Positions 38,396 through 48,201 of a stretch of 64,000 bases of DNA are shown here, in pieces. Numbering within the stretch: the first letter of the stretch is position 1; every line of letters starts with the position of its first letter. The translations under genes were made by a program, and so were the position numbers. The notes under the pieces are model-generated. The model had not been told where the DNA came from. It made no database searches and was given only the letters and a program-made list of their open reading frames with translations. Origin of the DNA: Bacillota bacterium (GTDB lineage Bacteria; Bacillota_I; Bacilli_A; RF39; UBA660); NCBI GenBank assembly GCA_015059285.1, contig SVAS01000001.1:132217-196216 (forward strand), written 5' to 3'.

Positions 38396-38476
38396 TAATT
38401 TGTTAAGTTATAAATTTAAAATTTGTATATGTTTTCACTATATACTCACTTTTAATTAAAATTTTTACCCCTAAAG

Positions 38477-38755
38477 TTATAATTTTATGAGAATTTGCTT
38501 AATTTCTTTGAGATTATATTTTTCATTATGCTCTTTAATATAAAATGGTTTATTACTAATCTCATTTACTTTGTATTCAAGTATTGTAAGAGTAGTAGGA
38601 TATGTAATTATGTATTCGGTGGGTTCAACAAATTGTAGATTTGTTTTCAGCAAGTGTTTAACTTTACCATTTTTAGTTATGTAAGTGTAGCTTTTGATGA
38701 TTTCTAGAATTTCAGTATTTGGCTTTAATTCTTGTATTATTTTAAATTCAAGCAT
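38477..38755 (-). CDS. Small hypothetical protein
   Basis: ATG at 38755 behind AAAGGAGGACATTTTTA. Confidence 0.55.
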   Translation of the reverse strand: MLEFKIIQELKPNTEILEIIKSYTYITKNGKVKHLLKTNLQFVEPTEYIITYPTTLTILEYKVNEISNKPFYIKEHNEKYNLKEIKQILIKL

Positions 38756-38800
38756 TAAAAATGTCCTCCTTTCTAGAAAGAGAACATTGTATTTATATAT

Positions 38801-38827
38801 CTTCCAAGCAACTACGTGAGTTCGATT
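38801..38827 (+). other. tRNA-Gly(UCC)-like anticodon-loop to T-loop fragment
   Basis: CTTCCAAGCAACTACGTGAGTTCGATT vs tRNA CTTCCAAGCTAAGAACGTGGGTCCGATT. Confidence 0.55.
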
Positions 38828-38834
38828 AAAAGAC

Positions 38835-38873
38835 AAAATAAAAACTTACGACACCATATTGGTTCGTAAGTTG
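38835..38873 (-). terminator. Terminator of tRNA operon (minus strand)
   Basis: AACTTACGA...TCGTAAGTTTTTATTTT on minus strand. Confidence 0.75.
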
Positions 38874-38881
38874 TTTTCAAA

Positions 38882-38956
38882 TGGAGCAAGTGATGGGAAT
38901 CGAACCCACGTCTCAGCCTTGGCAAGGCCGCGTACTAGCCGTTGTACTACACCTGC
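38882..38956 (-). tRNA. tRNA-Gly(GCC)
   Basis: GCAGGTGTAGTACAACGGCTAGTACGCGGCCTTGCCAAGGCTGAGACGTGGGTTCGATTCCCATCACTTGCTCCA. Confidence 0.95.
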
Positions 38957-38960
38957 ATTT

Positions 38961-39034
38961 TGGAGGGCCTAGTCGGATTTGAACCAACGATCAGGGAGTT
39001 GCAGTCCCACGCCTTACCACTTGGCTATAGACCC
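38961..39034 (-). tRNA. tRNA-Cys(GCA)
   Basis: GGGTCTATAGCCAAGTGGTAAGGCGTGGGACTGCAACTCCCTGATCGTTGGTTCAAATCCGACTAGGCCCTCCA. Confidence 0.95.
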
Positions 39035-39187
39035 ATAAACGTAATACCATTTTATAATAAATTAGCTTAATTGTCAATGATGTATTATAAAAAATATTAA
39101 TTTCATAATATTATATTCATTACTTTTGTTTTGTTATACATAAATATTTAAAATGTGGTAAAATATTTATGGAAAAGGGATGATTAT

Positions 39188-39946
39188 ATGAATATAATAG
39201 CACTCTTACTTACTTTAGGAGTAGGTTTATTTATGATAGTAGGTGCTACTATTGTATTTGTTTTAAAAAATAATGAAAAAATAGTTAGTTTATCAATTAG
39301 TATGGCATTTGGAGTAACGATAGCTTTAGTTTTTGCAGAATTAATTCCAGAAGCTTTTGAATTGATGGAAAATAGTAATCGTATTATAACTGTTTTAATA
39401 GTTTTAGTATTTTCTTGTTTAGGCATAGTTATTTTAAAATGTTTAGACTTACTAATACCACATCATGAACACAATCATAAAGATAAACATGGAGATTTAG
39501 AAAACTTAGAACATATTGGTCTTGTTTCAAGTATTGCTTTAGTTATTCATAATATTATAGAAGGAATGGCTTTATATGGTACAGCCTTATCATCTATGAG
39601 TTTAGGATTAATGGTATGTATTGGTATTGGCTTACATAATATTCCAATGGGTTTAGTGATCGCATCTACTTTTTATAAGTCTAATAAAAGTATTAGTAAA
39701 ACATTATTTATAACTACCATTATTTCACTTTCAACTTTTTTAGGTGGAGTAGTAATGTTTGTTTTAAACAATAGTGTTATGAATAATTTTATATTAGGAA
39801 TGTTAATTTGTATAACACTTGGAATGATTATTTATATTGCTTTATTTGAGTTACTACCTAAAATGTTATGTAGTAAAGATAAAAAGACTACTATATTAGG
39901 AACCTCATTGGGTATATTAATTTTATTTATTAGTTCATTATTTTAA
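39188..39946 (+). CDS. ZIP-family metal transporter
   Basis: His-rich HHEHNHKDKHGD loop; IALVIHNIIEGMALY; GLHNIPMG. Confidence 0.88.
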   Translation: MNIIALLLTLGVGLFMIVGATIVFVLKNNEKIVSLSISMAFGVTIALVFAELIPEAFELMENSNRIITVLIVLVFSCLGIVILKCLDLLIPHHEHNHKDKHGDLENLEHIGLVSSIALVIHNIIEGMALYGTALSSMSLGLMVCIGIGLHNIPMGLVIASTFYKSNKSISKTLFITTIISLSTFLGGVVMFVLNNSVMNNFILGMLICITLGMIIYIALFELLPKMLCSKDKKTTILGTSLGILILFISSLF

Positions 39947-40011
39947 ATCACTTTTGTGATTTTTTTATTTTTCAAACGTTTGTTTGTGTTATAATAACAT
40001 TAGGTGATATT

Positions 40012-41223
40012 ATGGATAGGATTATATTTCATATTGATGTTAATAATGCTTTCCTTTCATGGACAGCAATTGATCTTTTAAATAAGGGATATAAATATGA
40101 TATTCGTAATAGTTATGCTGTAATAGGTGGGGATGAAACTAGAAGAAGTGGAATTGTATTAGCTAAATCAACCCCAGCTAAAAAAGTAGGAATATATACT
40201 TCAGAAACTTTATATAGTGCTAGAAAAAAATGTAAAGTATTAAAAGTTTATCCACCGAATTATAAATTATATGGAGAAATGTCTCAGAAGTTATTTGAAC
40301 TTTTAAGCAAATATTCACCAGATATTGAAGTTGCTTCAATTGATGAATGTTATATGGATTATGGTAAAGTTAAAAATTTGTATGGAGATCCTATAGCATT
40401 TGCCTATAAACTAAAAAAAGAAATAAAAGAAACATTAGGTTTTACTGTAAATATTGGAATAGCTAATAATAAATTATGTGCAAAAATGGCATCTGATTTT
40501 TCTAAACCTGATAAAGTGCATACTTTATTTAAAGAAGAAATTGAAGAAAAAATGTATCCTTTAAAAATAGATGAATTATTTGGAATAGGAAGAAAAACTG
40601 CTCCTAAATTTCACGAACTAGGAATTCATACAATTGGTGATTTAGCGCATACTTTACCAGATACTTTATTTAAATATTTCAAAAACCAAGCTTTAACTTA
40701 TGTGAATATGGCTCAAGGTATAGATGAAAGTAAAGTTATTAGTGAAGATAGCATTCCTGATAGTATATCTAATGAAACAACCTTAAATAAAGATGTATCT
40801 AATAAATTAGAGTTATATCAAAGTTTACTTGCGCTATCTGAATTAGTAGGTCTTAGAATAAGAAGACAAAAAAAATATGCTTCAGTGATTGCTGTTATTT
40901 TAAAAGATAGATACTTTAAAAGAAGAACTCATCAAAAAAAGATAATTAACCCAACTAATATAACTGATGAAATATACAAATTTAGTAAAGAAATTTTTGA
41001 TGAAATGTGGGATGGAGAACCTATTCGTTTAATTGGAGTTAGGCTTGATGGTTTGACTGATAATTTATATTTTCAAACATCATTATTTGATAATAATAAT
41101 AGAAAAGATCAAGAACAAATTGATATAGTAGTAGATAATCTTAAGGAAAAATATGGTTATAAAATTATAAATAAAGCAGGCTTAGTTGATAGTAAAATTA
41201 AGCATAAAGAATGGAAAAAATAG
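40012..41223 (+). CDS. Y-family DNA polymerase (DinB/UmuC-like)
   Basis: IIFHIDVNNAFLSW, SIDECYMD, NIGIANNKLCAKMASDFSKPDKV. Confidence 0.9.
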   Translation: MDRIIFHIDVNNAFLSWTAIDLLNKGYKYDIRNSYAVIGGDETRRSGIVLAKSTPAKKVGIYTSETLYSARKKCKVLKVYPPNYKLYGEMSQKLFELLSKYSPDIEVASIDECYMDYGKVKNLYGDPIAFAYKLKKEIKETLGFTVNIGIANNKLCAKMASDFSKPDKVHTLFKEEIEEKMYPLKIDELFGIGRKTAPKFHELGIHTIGDLAHTLPDTLFKYFKNQALTYVNMAQGIDESKVISEDSIPDSISNETTLNKDVSNKLELYQSLLALSELVGLRIRRQKKYASVIAVILKDRYFKRRTHQKKIINPTNITDEIYKFSKEIFDEMWDGEPIRLIGVRLDGLTDNLYFQTSLFDNNNRKDQEQIDIVVDNLKEKYGYKIINKAGLVDSKIKHKEWKK

Positions 41224-41256
41224 TTAAAAAATGATATTATATATTAGGAGGTACAT

Positions 41257-43407
41257 ATGAATAAAGACATAATAAAAAAACTAAGTATACAGTTAAATAT
41301 CAAAGAAAAAGGCGTTGAAGCAGTTTTAAAATTATTAGAAGAGGGAAATACTATTCCTTTTATAGCTCGTTACCGAAAAGAGGCAACTGGAGCTTTAGAT
41401 GAAGAACAAATTAGAAGTATTAATGAATACTATGAATATCAAGTAAATCTTTTAAAAAGAAAAGAAGATGTTATTCGTTTAATTGATGAAAAAGGATTGC
41501 TTACAGATGAATTGAAAACAAAAATAATGGAAGCTACCAAATTAGTTGAAGTAGAAGATTTATATCGTCCATTTAAAGAAAAGAAAAAAACCAAAGCTAC
41601 AGAAGCGATTAAAAATGGATTAGAACCAATGGCTAAAATTATGATGTCATTTCCACAAAAAGGAACAATAGACGAATTAGCTAGTCGTTTTTTAAACGAA
41701 AATGTAAAAACTAAAGAAGAAGCTATAACTGGAGCTTGTTATATTATTGCAGAATATATAAGTGATAATGCTTATTTTAGAAAATGGATTAGAAACTTCA
41801 TTTATAGAACAGGTATAATTAGCGCTAAAAAGAAAAAAGATGCAGTTGATGAAGCTAAAACCTATGAAATGTATTATGAATATAGTGAAGCTATAAAAGA
41901 AATAAAACCGCATAGAGTTTTAGCTATTAATAGAGCTGAAAATGAAAAAATTATTAATGTTTCAATTGAGGTAGATACTAAAAAAATACTTGAATTTTTA
42001 GAAGAAAAAGTAATTAAAAATAAAGAGTCTTTTGTATGGTCTTATATTGTAAAAGCTATTGAAGATTCTTATAAAAGATTAATAGAACCTAGTGTTAATC
42101 GTGAAATAAGAGCTGATTTAACCGAAAAAGCCGAAGTAGTTGCTATTGATAATTTTAGTAAGAATTTAGAAAATTTATTATTACAACCACCAATGAAAGA
42201 TAAAATGGTTTTAGGATTTGATCCCGCTTATAGAACTGGATGTAAACTTGCTGTAATTGATTACACAGGTAAAAAAATAGATATTAAAGTTATATATCCA
42301 CATGAACCGAAACGAGAATATGAAAAAAGTAAATTAATAGTATTAGATTTAATTAATAAATATAACATTGATATTGTAGCTATTGGAAATGGAACTGCAT
42401 CTCGTGAAAGTGAAGCTTTTATTGTTGATGTTATAAAGGAAGCTAAAAGAAAAGTAGAATATATAATTGTAAGTGAAGCTGGTGCAAGTGTTTATTCAGC
42501 ATCAAAATTAGCTATATCAGAATTTCCAGATTTACACGTTGAAGAAAGAAGTGCTATTAGTATCGGTCGTAGACTACAAGATCCTTTAGCAGAACTTGTT
42601 AAAATAGATCCTGAAAGTATTGGAGTAGGACTTTACCAACATGATGTTTCAAATAAAAAACTATCAGAATCTTTAGACTTTGTAGTAAGTAAAGCTGTTA
42701 ACTCAGTTGGTGTTAATATTAATACAGCAAGTCCTTCATTACTAAAATATGTATCTGGTATTACTAAAAAGAATATTGATAAGATAATAGAATACCGTGA
42801 TACTAAAGGTAAAATCAAATCAAGAAACGAAATTAAAAAAGCTAAACTTTTAAGTGATAAAGTTTATGAACAAGCGATTGGTTTTTTAAGAGTAGTTGAT
42901 GGAGATAATATTTTAGATGTTACTGATATTCATCCTGAAAGTTATAAAGCAACTATTTCTTTATTAGAAATGTTAAACTGTAGTGTTCAAGATATTGGAA
43001 CAGATAAATTAAATATAGCTTTAGATAACGTTGATTTAAATCAATTTTCACAAAAACTAAATATAGATATATATACATTAGAAGATATTATAAAATCTTT
43101 AAAAAAACCAAATCGTGATCCACGTGATGAAATGCCAAAACCAATTTTAAAAAGTGATATTTTACATATAGAAGATTTAAGAAAAGGGATGAAACTTCAA
43201 GGGACAGTTAGAAATGTAGTTGATTTTGGAGTATTTATTGATATTGGTCTTAAAAATGATGGACTAGCTCATATTTCTAAACTTACAGATAAATACATTA
43301 AACATCCTATGGAAGTTGTAAGTGTAGGAGATATTGTTGACTGTTATGTAGATGATATTTTCTTAGATAAAAATAAAGTAGCTTTATCACTTTTAGAACC
43401 AAAATAG
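41257..43407 (+). CDS. tex: Tex-family RNA-binding transcription accessory protein
   Basis: IPFIARYRKEATGALDEEQIR; GFDPAYRTGCKLAVID; HhH; C-terminal S1 domain GTVRNVVDFGVFIDIGLKNDGLAHIS. Confidence 0.95.
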   Translation: MNKDIIKKLSIQLNIKEKGVEAVLKLLEEGNTIPFIARYRKEATGALDEEQIRSINEYYEYQVNLLKRKEDVIRLIDEKGLLTDELKTKIMEATKLVEVEDLYRPFKEKKKTKATEAIKNGLEPMAKIMMSFPQKGTIDELASRFLNENVKTKEEAITGACYIIAEYISDNAYFRKWIRNFIYRTGIISAKKKKDAVDEAKTYEMYYEYSEAIKEIKPHRVLAINRAENEKIINVSIEVDTKKILEFLEEKVIKNKESFVWSYIVKAIEDSYKRLIEPSVNREIRADLTEKAEVVAIDNFSKNLENLLLQPPMKDKMVLGFDPAYRTGCKLAVIDYTGKKIDIKVIYPHEPKREYEKSKLIVLDLINKYNIDIVAIGNGTASRESEAFIVDVIKEAKRKVEYIIVSEAGASVYSASKLAISEFPDLHVEERSAISIGRRLQDPLAELVKIDPESIGVGLYQHDVSNKKLSESLDFVVSKAVNSVGVNINTASPSLLKYVSGITKKNIDKIIEYRDTKGKIKSRNEIKKAKLLSDKVYEQAIGFLRVVDGDNILDVTDIHPESYKATISLLEMLNCSVQDIGTDKLNIALDNVDLNQFSQKLNIDIYTLEDIIKSLKKPNRDPRDEMPKPILKSDILHIEDLRKGMKLQGTVRNVVDFGVFIDIGLKNDGLAHISKLTDKYIKHPMEVVSVGDIVDCYVDDIFLDKNKVALSLLEPK

Positions 43408-43415
43408 GAGGTATT

Positions 43416-43754
43416 ATGTATAATATTAATTTAAATGAACTTGAAATGATAGTATATAATAACGATTCGGCTTATGTATTAAGTAATAATAAAAAAATAG
43501 AAGTATCGCTGGTCATAACTAATCAAAGATTAATACTTTTAGAAGATGGTAATAAACTTGGTAATTTAAATACCATTTTAAAAACTACTAAGGGCATGAG
43601 TTTTATACCAAATAGAGAAATTATTTTTGAAGTTTCTTTAGAACAAATTATTGCGACTATTCCAGGTGAATATGTTAAATTAATATTAAGTAATAGTACT
43701 TTTGTTGAAATACAAGATGTTAATATTATTCATATATTAGAAAATATAAACTAG
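43416..43754 (+). CDS. Hypothetical protein
   Basis: Short ORF with RBS AGGAGGTATTATG. Confidence 0.5.
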   Translation: MYNINLNELEMIVYNNDSAYVLSNNKKIEVSLVITNQRLILLEDGNKLGNLNTILKTTKGMSFIPNREIIFEVSLEQIIATIPGEYVKLILSNSTFVEIQDVNIIHILENIN

Positions 43755-43810
43755 TAGACACTTAGTCTACTTTTTTAATTATTTAAAAGTATAATTTTAT
43801 ATAAAAACGA

Positions 43811-43839
43811 TTGACCTGACATGTTGTCAGTAGTATAAT
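43811..43839 (+). promoter_or_regulatory. Sigma-A promoter with palindromic operator in spacer
   Basis: TTGACC-N17-TATAAT; CTGACATGTTGTCAG palindrome 43816-43830. Confidence 0.75.
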
Positions 43840-43889
43840 TTTAATGTATGTTTTTGTTATTAAGTTCATAAAATAAAAATGGAGGAAAT

Positions 43890-46205
43890 ATGTTAGAATT
43901 AAAGAAAATAAAAAAGAGTTATACAACAGGTAATTTCACACAACATGCTTTAAAAGGTATAAATTTAGAATTTCGTGAAAATGAATTTGTGGCTATTTTA
44001 GGACCTAGTGGAAGTGGTAAAACCACTTTATTAAATATCATTGGTGGTCTAGATAGATATGATAGTGGTGATTTAATTATTAATAATAAGTCTACTAAGC
44101 AATTTTCAGATGTTGAATGGGATGCTTATCGTAATAATTGTATAGGTTTTATTTTTCAAAGCTATAATTTAATAAATCACATTAGTGTTTTAGAAAATGT
44201 AGAAATGGGTATGACATTAAGTGGTGTATCTGCTTCTAAAAGAAAAAAGAAAGCTTTACAAGTTTTAAAAAAAGTGGGCTTAAAAGATCATGCTTATAAA
44301 AAACCAAATCAATTATCAGGTGGTCAAATGCAAAGAGTAGCCATTGCTCGTGCTTTAGCTAATGATCCTGATATTATTTTAGCTGATGAACCGACTGGTG
44401 CACTCGATACTAATACTAGTAAGCAAATTATGGATTTAATTGAAGAAATAGCTAAAGATAAATTAGTTGTTATGGTAACACATAATCCAGAACTTGCTAA
44501 AACTTATGCTAATCGTATTGTTGAATTTAAAGATGGTGCGTTAATTAGTGATACTAATCCAGTAACACAAGAAGAAAAACAAGAAAATTCATATAATATC
44601 AAAAAAACATCTATGAGTTTTTGGACAGCTTTAAAATTATCATTTAATAATATAAAAACAAAAAAAGGAAGAACCTTACTTACAGCATTCGCATCTAGTA
44701 TTGGTATAATTGGTATTGCTTTAATATTATCTTTATCAAATGGATTTGATATTGAAATAGATAACTTTCAAGCATCAACTTTATCATCAATGCCAATCAT
44801 TATCTCTGAACAAGCCATGGATTTAGATGAAAATCAAATTAAAGAATTACAAAATGAGATGAATGTTTCTAAAGATAGTGGCGCATATCCAAATACTGAA
44901 AAAATATATCCTTTAAAATCCGTTCAAGAAGTAGTAACACATACTAACATTCTTACGAAAGATTATGTTGATTACATTGAAAAAATAAATTCTAAATATT
45001 TATCAGGATTATCATATACTAGATTAACTAGTTTAAATATGTTAATAAAAACAAATGATGGTTATAAAAAAATAGAAGCTAATTCTTTTAATGTAACTAG
45101 TATTCCAAAAACTTTAAATGATGATATTCCTACGGTTATTACAGATAATTATGATATCTTAAAAGGAAAAATACCTACTAATAAAAACGAACTATTATTA
45201 TATGTTGATAGTAAAAATAGAGTAGATGAAACATTCTTACAAAATTTAGGAGTGGATACTTCTAAAGAAAGTATTAGTTTTGAAGAAATAATGGATTTAG
45301 AAATAAAAGTAATTTTAAATAATGATTTTTATAAATCATTAGGTAATTATTTTACAATTAATACAGATTTTGAAACTATGTATAATAGTAATGATAATGT
45401 GACTTTAAAAATAGTTGGTATCGTTCGTGGCAAAGAAGATAAAGCTATGATTACAAGTGGTACAGGAATTGGGTATACAGAAGAACTTGTTGAATATATT
45501 GTTGAAAAAAATTCTAATTCTGAAATAGTTAAAAAGCAAAAGGAACAAGATTATAATGTTTTAACTGGTCAAAAATTTGATATTGATAGTGAAAGTGGAA
45601 TGACAAAAGAAACAATCCTTTCTTATTTAGGTTCAGATGATATTCCAGTTATGATTAATATCTATCCAAAAGACTTTGAAGCTAAAGATGAAATTATTAA
45701 TTATTTAGATAAATATAATAATAAACAAAAAGAAGAAAATAAAATTTTATATACAGATATGGCTGAATTAATATCTTCATTATCTGGAAGTATTATGGAT
45801 ACTATAACAATCGTTTTAATTGCTTTTTCAGCTATTTCCTTAGTTGTATCTTCAATTATGATAGGAATTATTACATATATTTCCGTATTAGAAAGAACCA
45901 AAGAAATTGGAGTACTTAGAGCTTTAGGTGCCCGTAAAAAAGATATTACGAGAGTATTTAATGCAGAAACCTTTATTATAGGAATTTGCTCTGGTGCATT
46001 AGGAATTATTATAGCAAGATTATTAATTATTCCAGCTAATATAATTATTGAAAATATGTCTGGTCTTCCTAATGTAGCTAAAATGAATCCATGGCACGCA
46101 ATTATGTTAATTATTATAAGTGTTATTTTAACCATTATTGGTGGTTTCATTCCATCTAAAATGGCAGCAAAAAAAGATCCAGTAGAAGCATTAAGAACAG
46201 AATAA
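43890..46205 (+). CDS. MacB-type ABC transporter, fused ATPase/permease
   Basis: GPSGSGKTTLLN, LSGGQMQRVAIARAL, ILADEPTGALDT; FtsX-like permease C-terminus. Confidence 0.92.
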   Translation: MLELKKIKKSYTTGNFTQHALKGINLEFRENEFVAILGPSGSGKTTLLNIIGGLDRYDSGDLIINNKSTKQFSDVEWDAYRNNCIGFIFQSYNLINHISVLENVEMGMTLSGVSASKRKKKALQVLKKVGLKDHAYKKPNQLSGGQMQRVAIARALANDPDIILADEPTGALDTNTSKQIMDLIEEIAKDKLVVMVTHNPELAKTYANRIVEFKDGALISDTNPVTQEEKQENSYNIKKTSMSFWTALKLSFNNIKTKKGRTLLTAFASSIGIIGIALILSLSNGFDIEIDNFQASTLSSMPIIISEQAMDLDENQIKELQNEMNVSKDSGAYPNTEKIYPLKSVQEVVTHTNILTKDYVDYIEKINSKYLSGLSYTRLTSLNMLIKTNDGYKKIEANSFNVTSIPKTLNDDIPTVITDNYDILKGKIPTNKNELLLYVDSKNRVDETFLQNLGVDTSKESISFEEIMDLEIKVILNNDFYKSLGNYFTINTDFETMYNSNDNVTLKIVGIVRGKEDKAMITSGTGIGYTEELVEYIVEKNSNSEIVKKQKEQDYNVLTGQKFDIDSESGMTKETILSYLGSDDIPVMINIYPKDFEAKDEIINYLDKYNNKQKEENKILYTDMAELISSLSGSIMDTITIVLIAFSAISLVVSSIMIGIITYISVLERTKEIGVLRALGARKKDITRVFNAETFIIGICSGALGIIIARLLIIPANIIIENMSGLPNVAKMNPWHAIMLIIISVILTIIGGFIPSKMAAKKDPVEALRTE

Positions 46206-46255
46206 AGATATAGTTTTATATCTTTTTTTGTGTTATACTTAAATAGAGGTGTAGT

Positions 46256-46744
46256 ATGGAAAGAGTAGATAAAATAAATTATTACTTAGACATTGCAGAA
46301 TCGGTTTTAGAAAGAGGTACATGTTTAAGAAGAAATTTTGGTGCTATTATAGTTAAAAATGATGAAATTATTTCAACTGGATATGTAGGTGCTCCAAGAG
46401 GGAGAGCAAATTGTTGTGATCTAAAATATTGCATGAGAGAAAAATTAAATATTCCTCGCGGCGAAAGATATGAATTATGTAGAAGCGTACATGCTGAACA
46501 AAATGCTATTATAAGCGCAGAACGCAAAGCAATGATAGGTTCCACTTTATATTTGGTTGGAAAAAATTATGGGGAAGATAAATATGTAGAAAATGCAAGA
46601 CCTTGTGCTTTATGTAAAAGGATGATTATTAATGCCGGAATTAAAGAAGTTATAGTTAGAAACAACAAGAAAGATTATACTAAAATTGATGTTAATGAAT
46701 TTATCACAAACGATGAAAGCCTTGATGGAGTATTAGGTTATTAA
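46256..46744 (+). CDS. dCMP/cytidine deaminase family (ComEB-like)
   Basis: VHAEQNAIISAERKA and PCALCKRMIINAGI zinc motifs. Confidence 0.9.
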   Translation: MERVDKINYYLDIAESVLERGTCLRRNFGAIIVKNDEIISTGYVGAPRGRANCCDLKYCMREKLNIPRGERYELCRSVHAEQNAIISAERKAMIGSTLYLVGKNYGEDKYVENARPCALCKRMIINAGIKEVIVRNNKKDYTKIDVNEFITNDESLDGVLGY

Positions 46745-46912
46745 AACAAAGAGATTTATAAATAAATCTTTTTTTTTGGATTTTACTTCCCTAAATTAGT
46801 CAAAAAGTGATATAATTGTTTTAGAAAAAATGGTAAAATTTTCCATTTTTGAGAAATATCATTTCCTTATTAATATTTCTTATCAATTTTACTTATGTTA
46901 AGGAGTGATGAA

Positions 46913-48190
46913 ATGCCAAAAATATATAACGGTAAAGATGTTTACACTGCTGCAATGGAAAGATTTGAATATATTTTTAATAATTTTGATAACTACTATT
47001 TTTCCGTAAGTGGTGGTAAAGATAGTAGCGTAATGCTACAATTAGCTGCAAAAAAAGCACGTGAAATGAATAAAAAAATAAGCGTTTTATATGTTGACTT
47101 AGAAGCTCAATATAAAGCAACTATAGACCATATTTATGAACTTATTGATGAAGTTAAAGATGTTTTAGATAATTGGTATTGGATCGCTATGCCATTAGCT
47201 TTGAGAAATGCTGTTTCTATTATTCAACCTAAATGGATTTGTTGGAATACAAAAGAAAAACGTAAATGGGTAAGAGACTTACCAAAAAACGAATGGGTTA
47301 TTAATGAAAAAAACTATCCTAAAGAGTGGGATTGGTTTTATAAAGGTATGGAATTTGAAGAATTTATTTTGTATTTTGCTGATTGGTTTAATAAAAAAAA
47401 TGGTGGAACTACTGCTTGTTGTATTGGCATTAGAACCGCAGAAAGTTTAAATCGTTTTCGCACAATTACGAATAAAAAGAAAGAAAAATTTCAAAATAAA
47501 AGTTGGACAACTAGATTTCATATAAAAAATCATGCCATTAATGTTTACAACGTTTTTCCTTTGTATGATTGGAAAGCAGAAGATGATTGGACCGCTGTAT
47601 TTAAGTTTGATTTAAAATATAACGATATTTATGAACAAATGTATAAAAATGGTTTATCTATTTATGAACAACGCCTATGCCAACCTTATGGTGATGATCA
47701 AAAAAATGGTCTTAATCAATTTAAAGCATTAGAATATGATACTTGGGAAAAAGTTTTAAATAGAGTTCATGGTGTTAATTTTGGTAACATATATTGTAGA
47801 ACTAGTGTGTTAGGGTATATGAAAACAGAAAAACCAGATAATATGACATGGCAACAATATACAGTTTTTTTACTTGAAAGTTTAGGTCTTTATGTTCCAG
47901 AACTGAGAGATCATTATTATGTTAAGATAAAAGGTTTCTTCAGATGGTATGAAAAAAAAGCCGGAATATTACCAAATGAAATAAAAGATGAAGAAGACAA
48001 AAGGTTAGAAAACTTAAGAAGAGTGGCAAGTTGGAGAAGAATTGCTAGAGCTCTTGAAAGAAATGACTTTTGGATGAAACGCTTAAGTTACTGTCAAAGT
48101 AAAAAAGATGCTAAAAAACTAGTTGAACTTCAGAAAAAATATAAAAATCTAATTGATAAAAATGATAGCCACTTTCAAGGGATAGAGTAA
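46913..48190 (+). CDS. PAPS-reductase/DUF3440 family, IbrA-like
   Basis: YYFSVSGGKDSSVMLQLAAKKA (PP-loop), YVDLEAQYKATIDHI, TACCIGIRTAESLNRFRTI; ATG 46913 after AAGGAGTGATGAA. Confidence 0.85.
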   Translation: MPKIYNGKDVYTAAMERFEYIFNNFDNYYFSVSGGKDSSVMLQLAAKKAREMNKKISVLYVDLEAQYKATIDHIYELIDEVKDVLDNWYWIAMPLALRNAVSIIQPKWICWNTKEKRKWVRDLPKNEWVINEKNYPKEWDWFYKGMEFEEFILYFADWFNKKNGGTTACCIGIRTAESLNRFRTITNKKKEKFQNKSWTTRFHIKNHAINVYNVFPLYDWKAEDDWTAVFKFDLKYNDIYEQMYKNGLSIYEQRLCQPYGDDQKNGLNQFKALEYDTWEKVLNRVHGVNFGNIYCRTSVLGYMKTEKPDNMTWQQYTVFLLESLGLYVPELRDHYYVKIKGFFRWYEKKAGILPNEIKDEEDKRLENLRRVASWRRIARALERNDFWMKRLSYCQSKKDAKKLVELQKKYKNLIDKNDSHFQGIE

Positions 48191-48201
48191 GGAGTAGTTT
48201 T

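Noticed and set aside
38477-38755. Homology between the two proteins downstream of the tRNA-Gly-like leaders (MFNIIKQEIE... and MLEFKIIQELK...)
   Set aside because: Similarity is limited to a few N-terminal residues; the remainder (coiled coil versus short beta-rich) does not align, so protein paralogy is not claimed.
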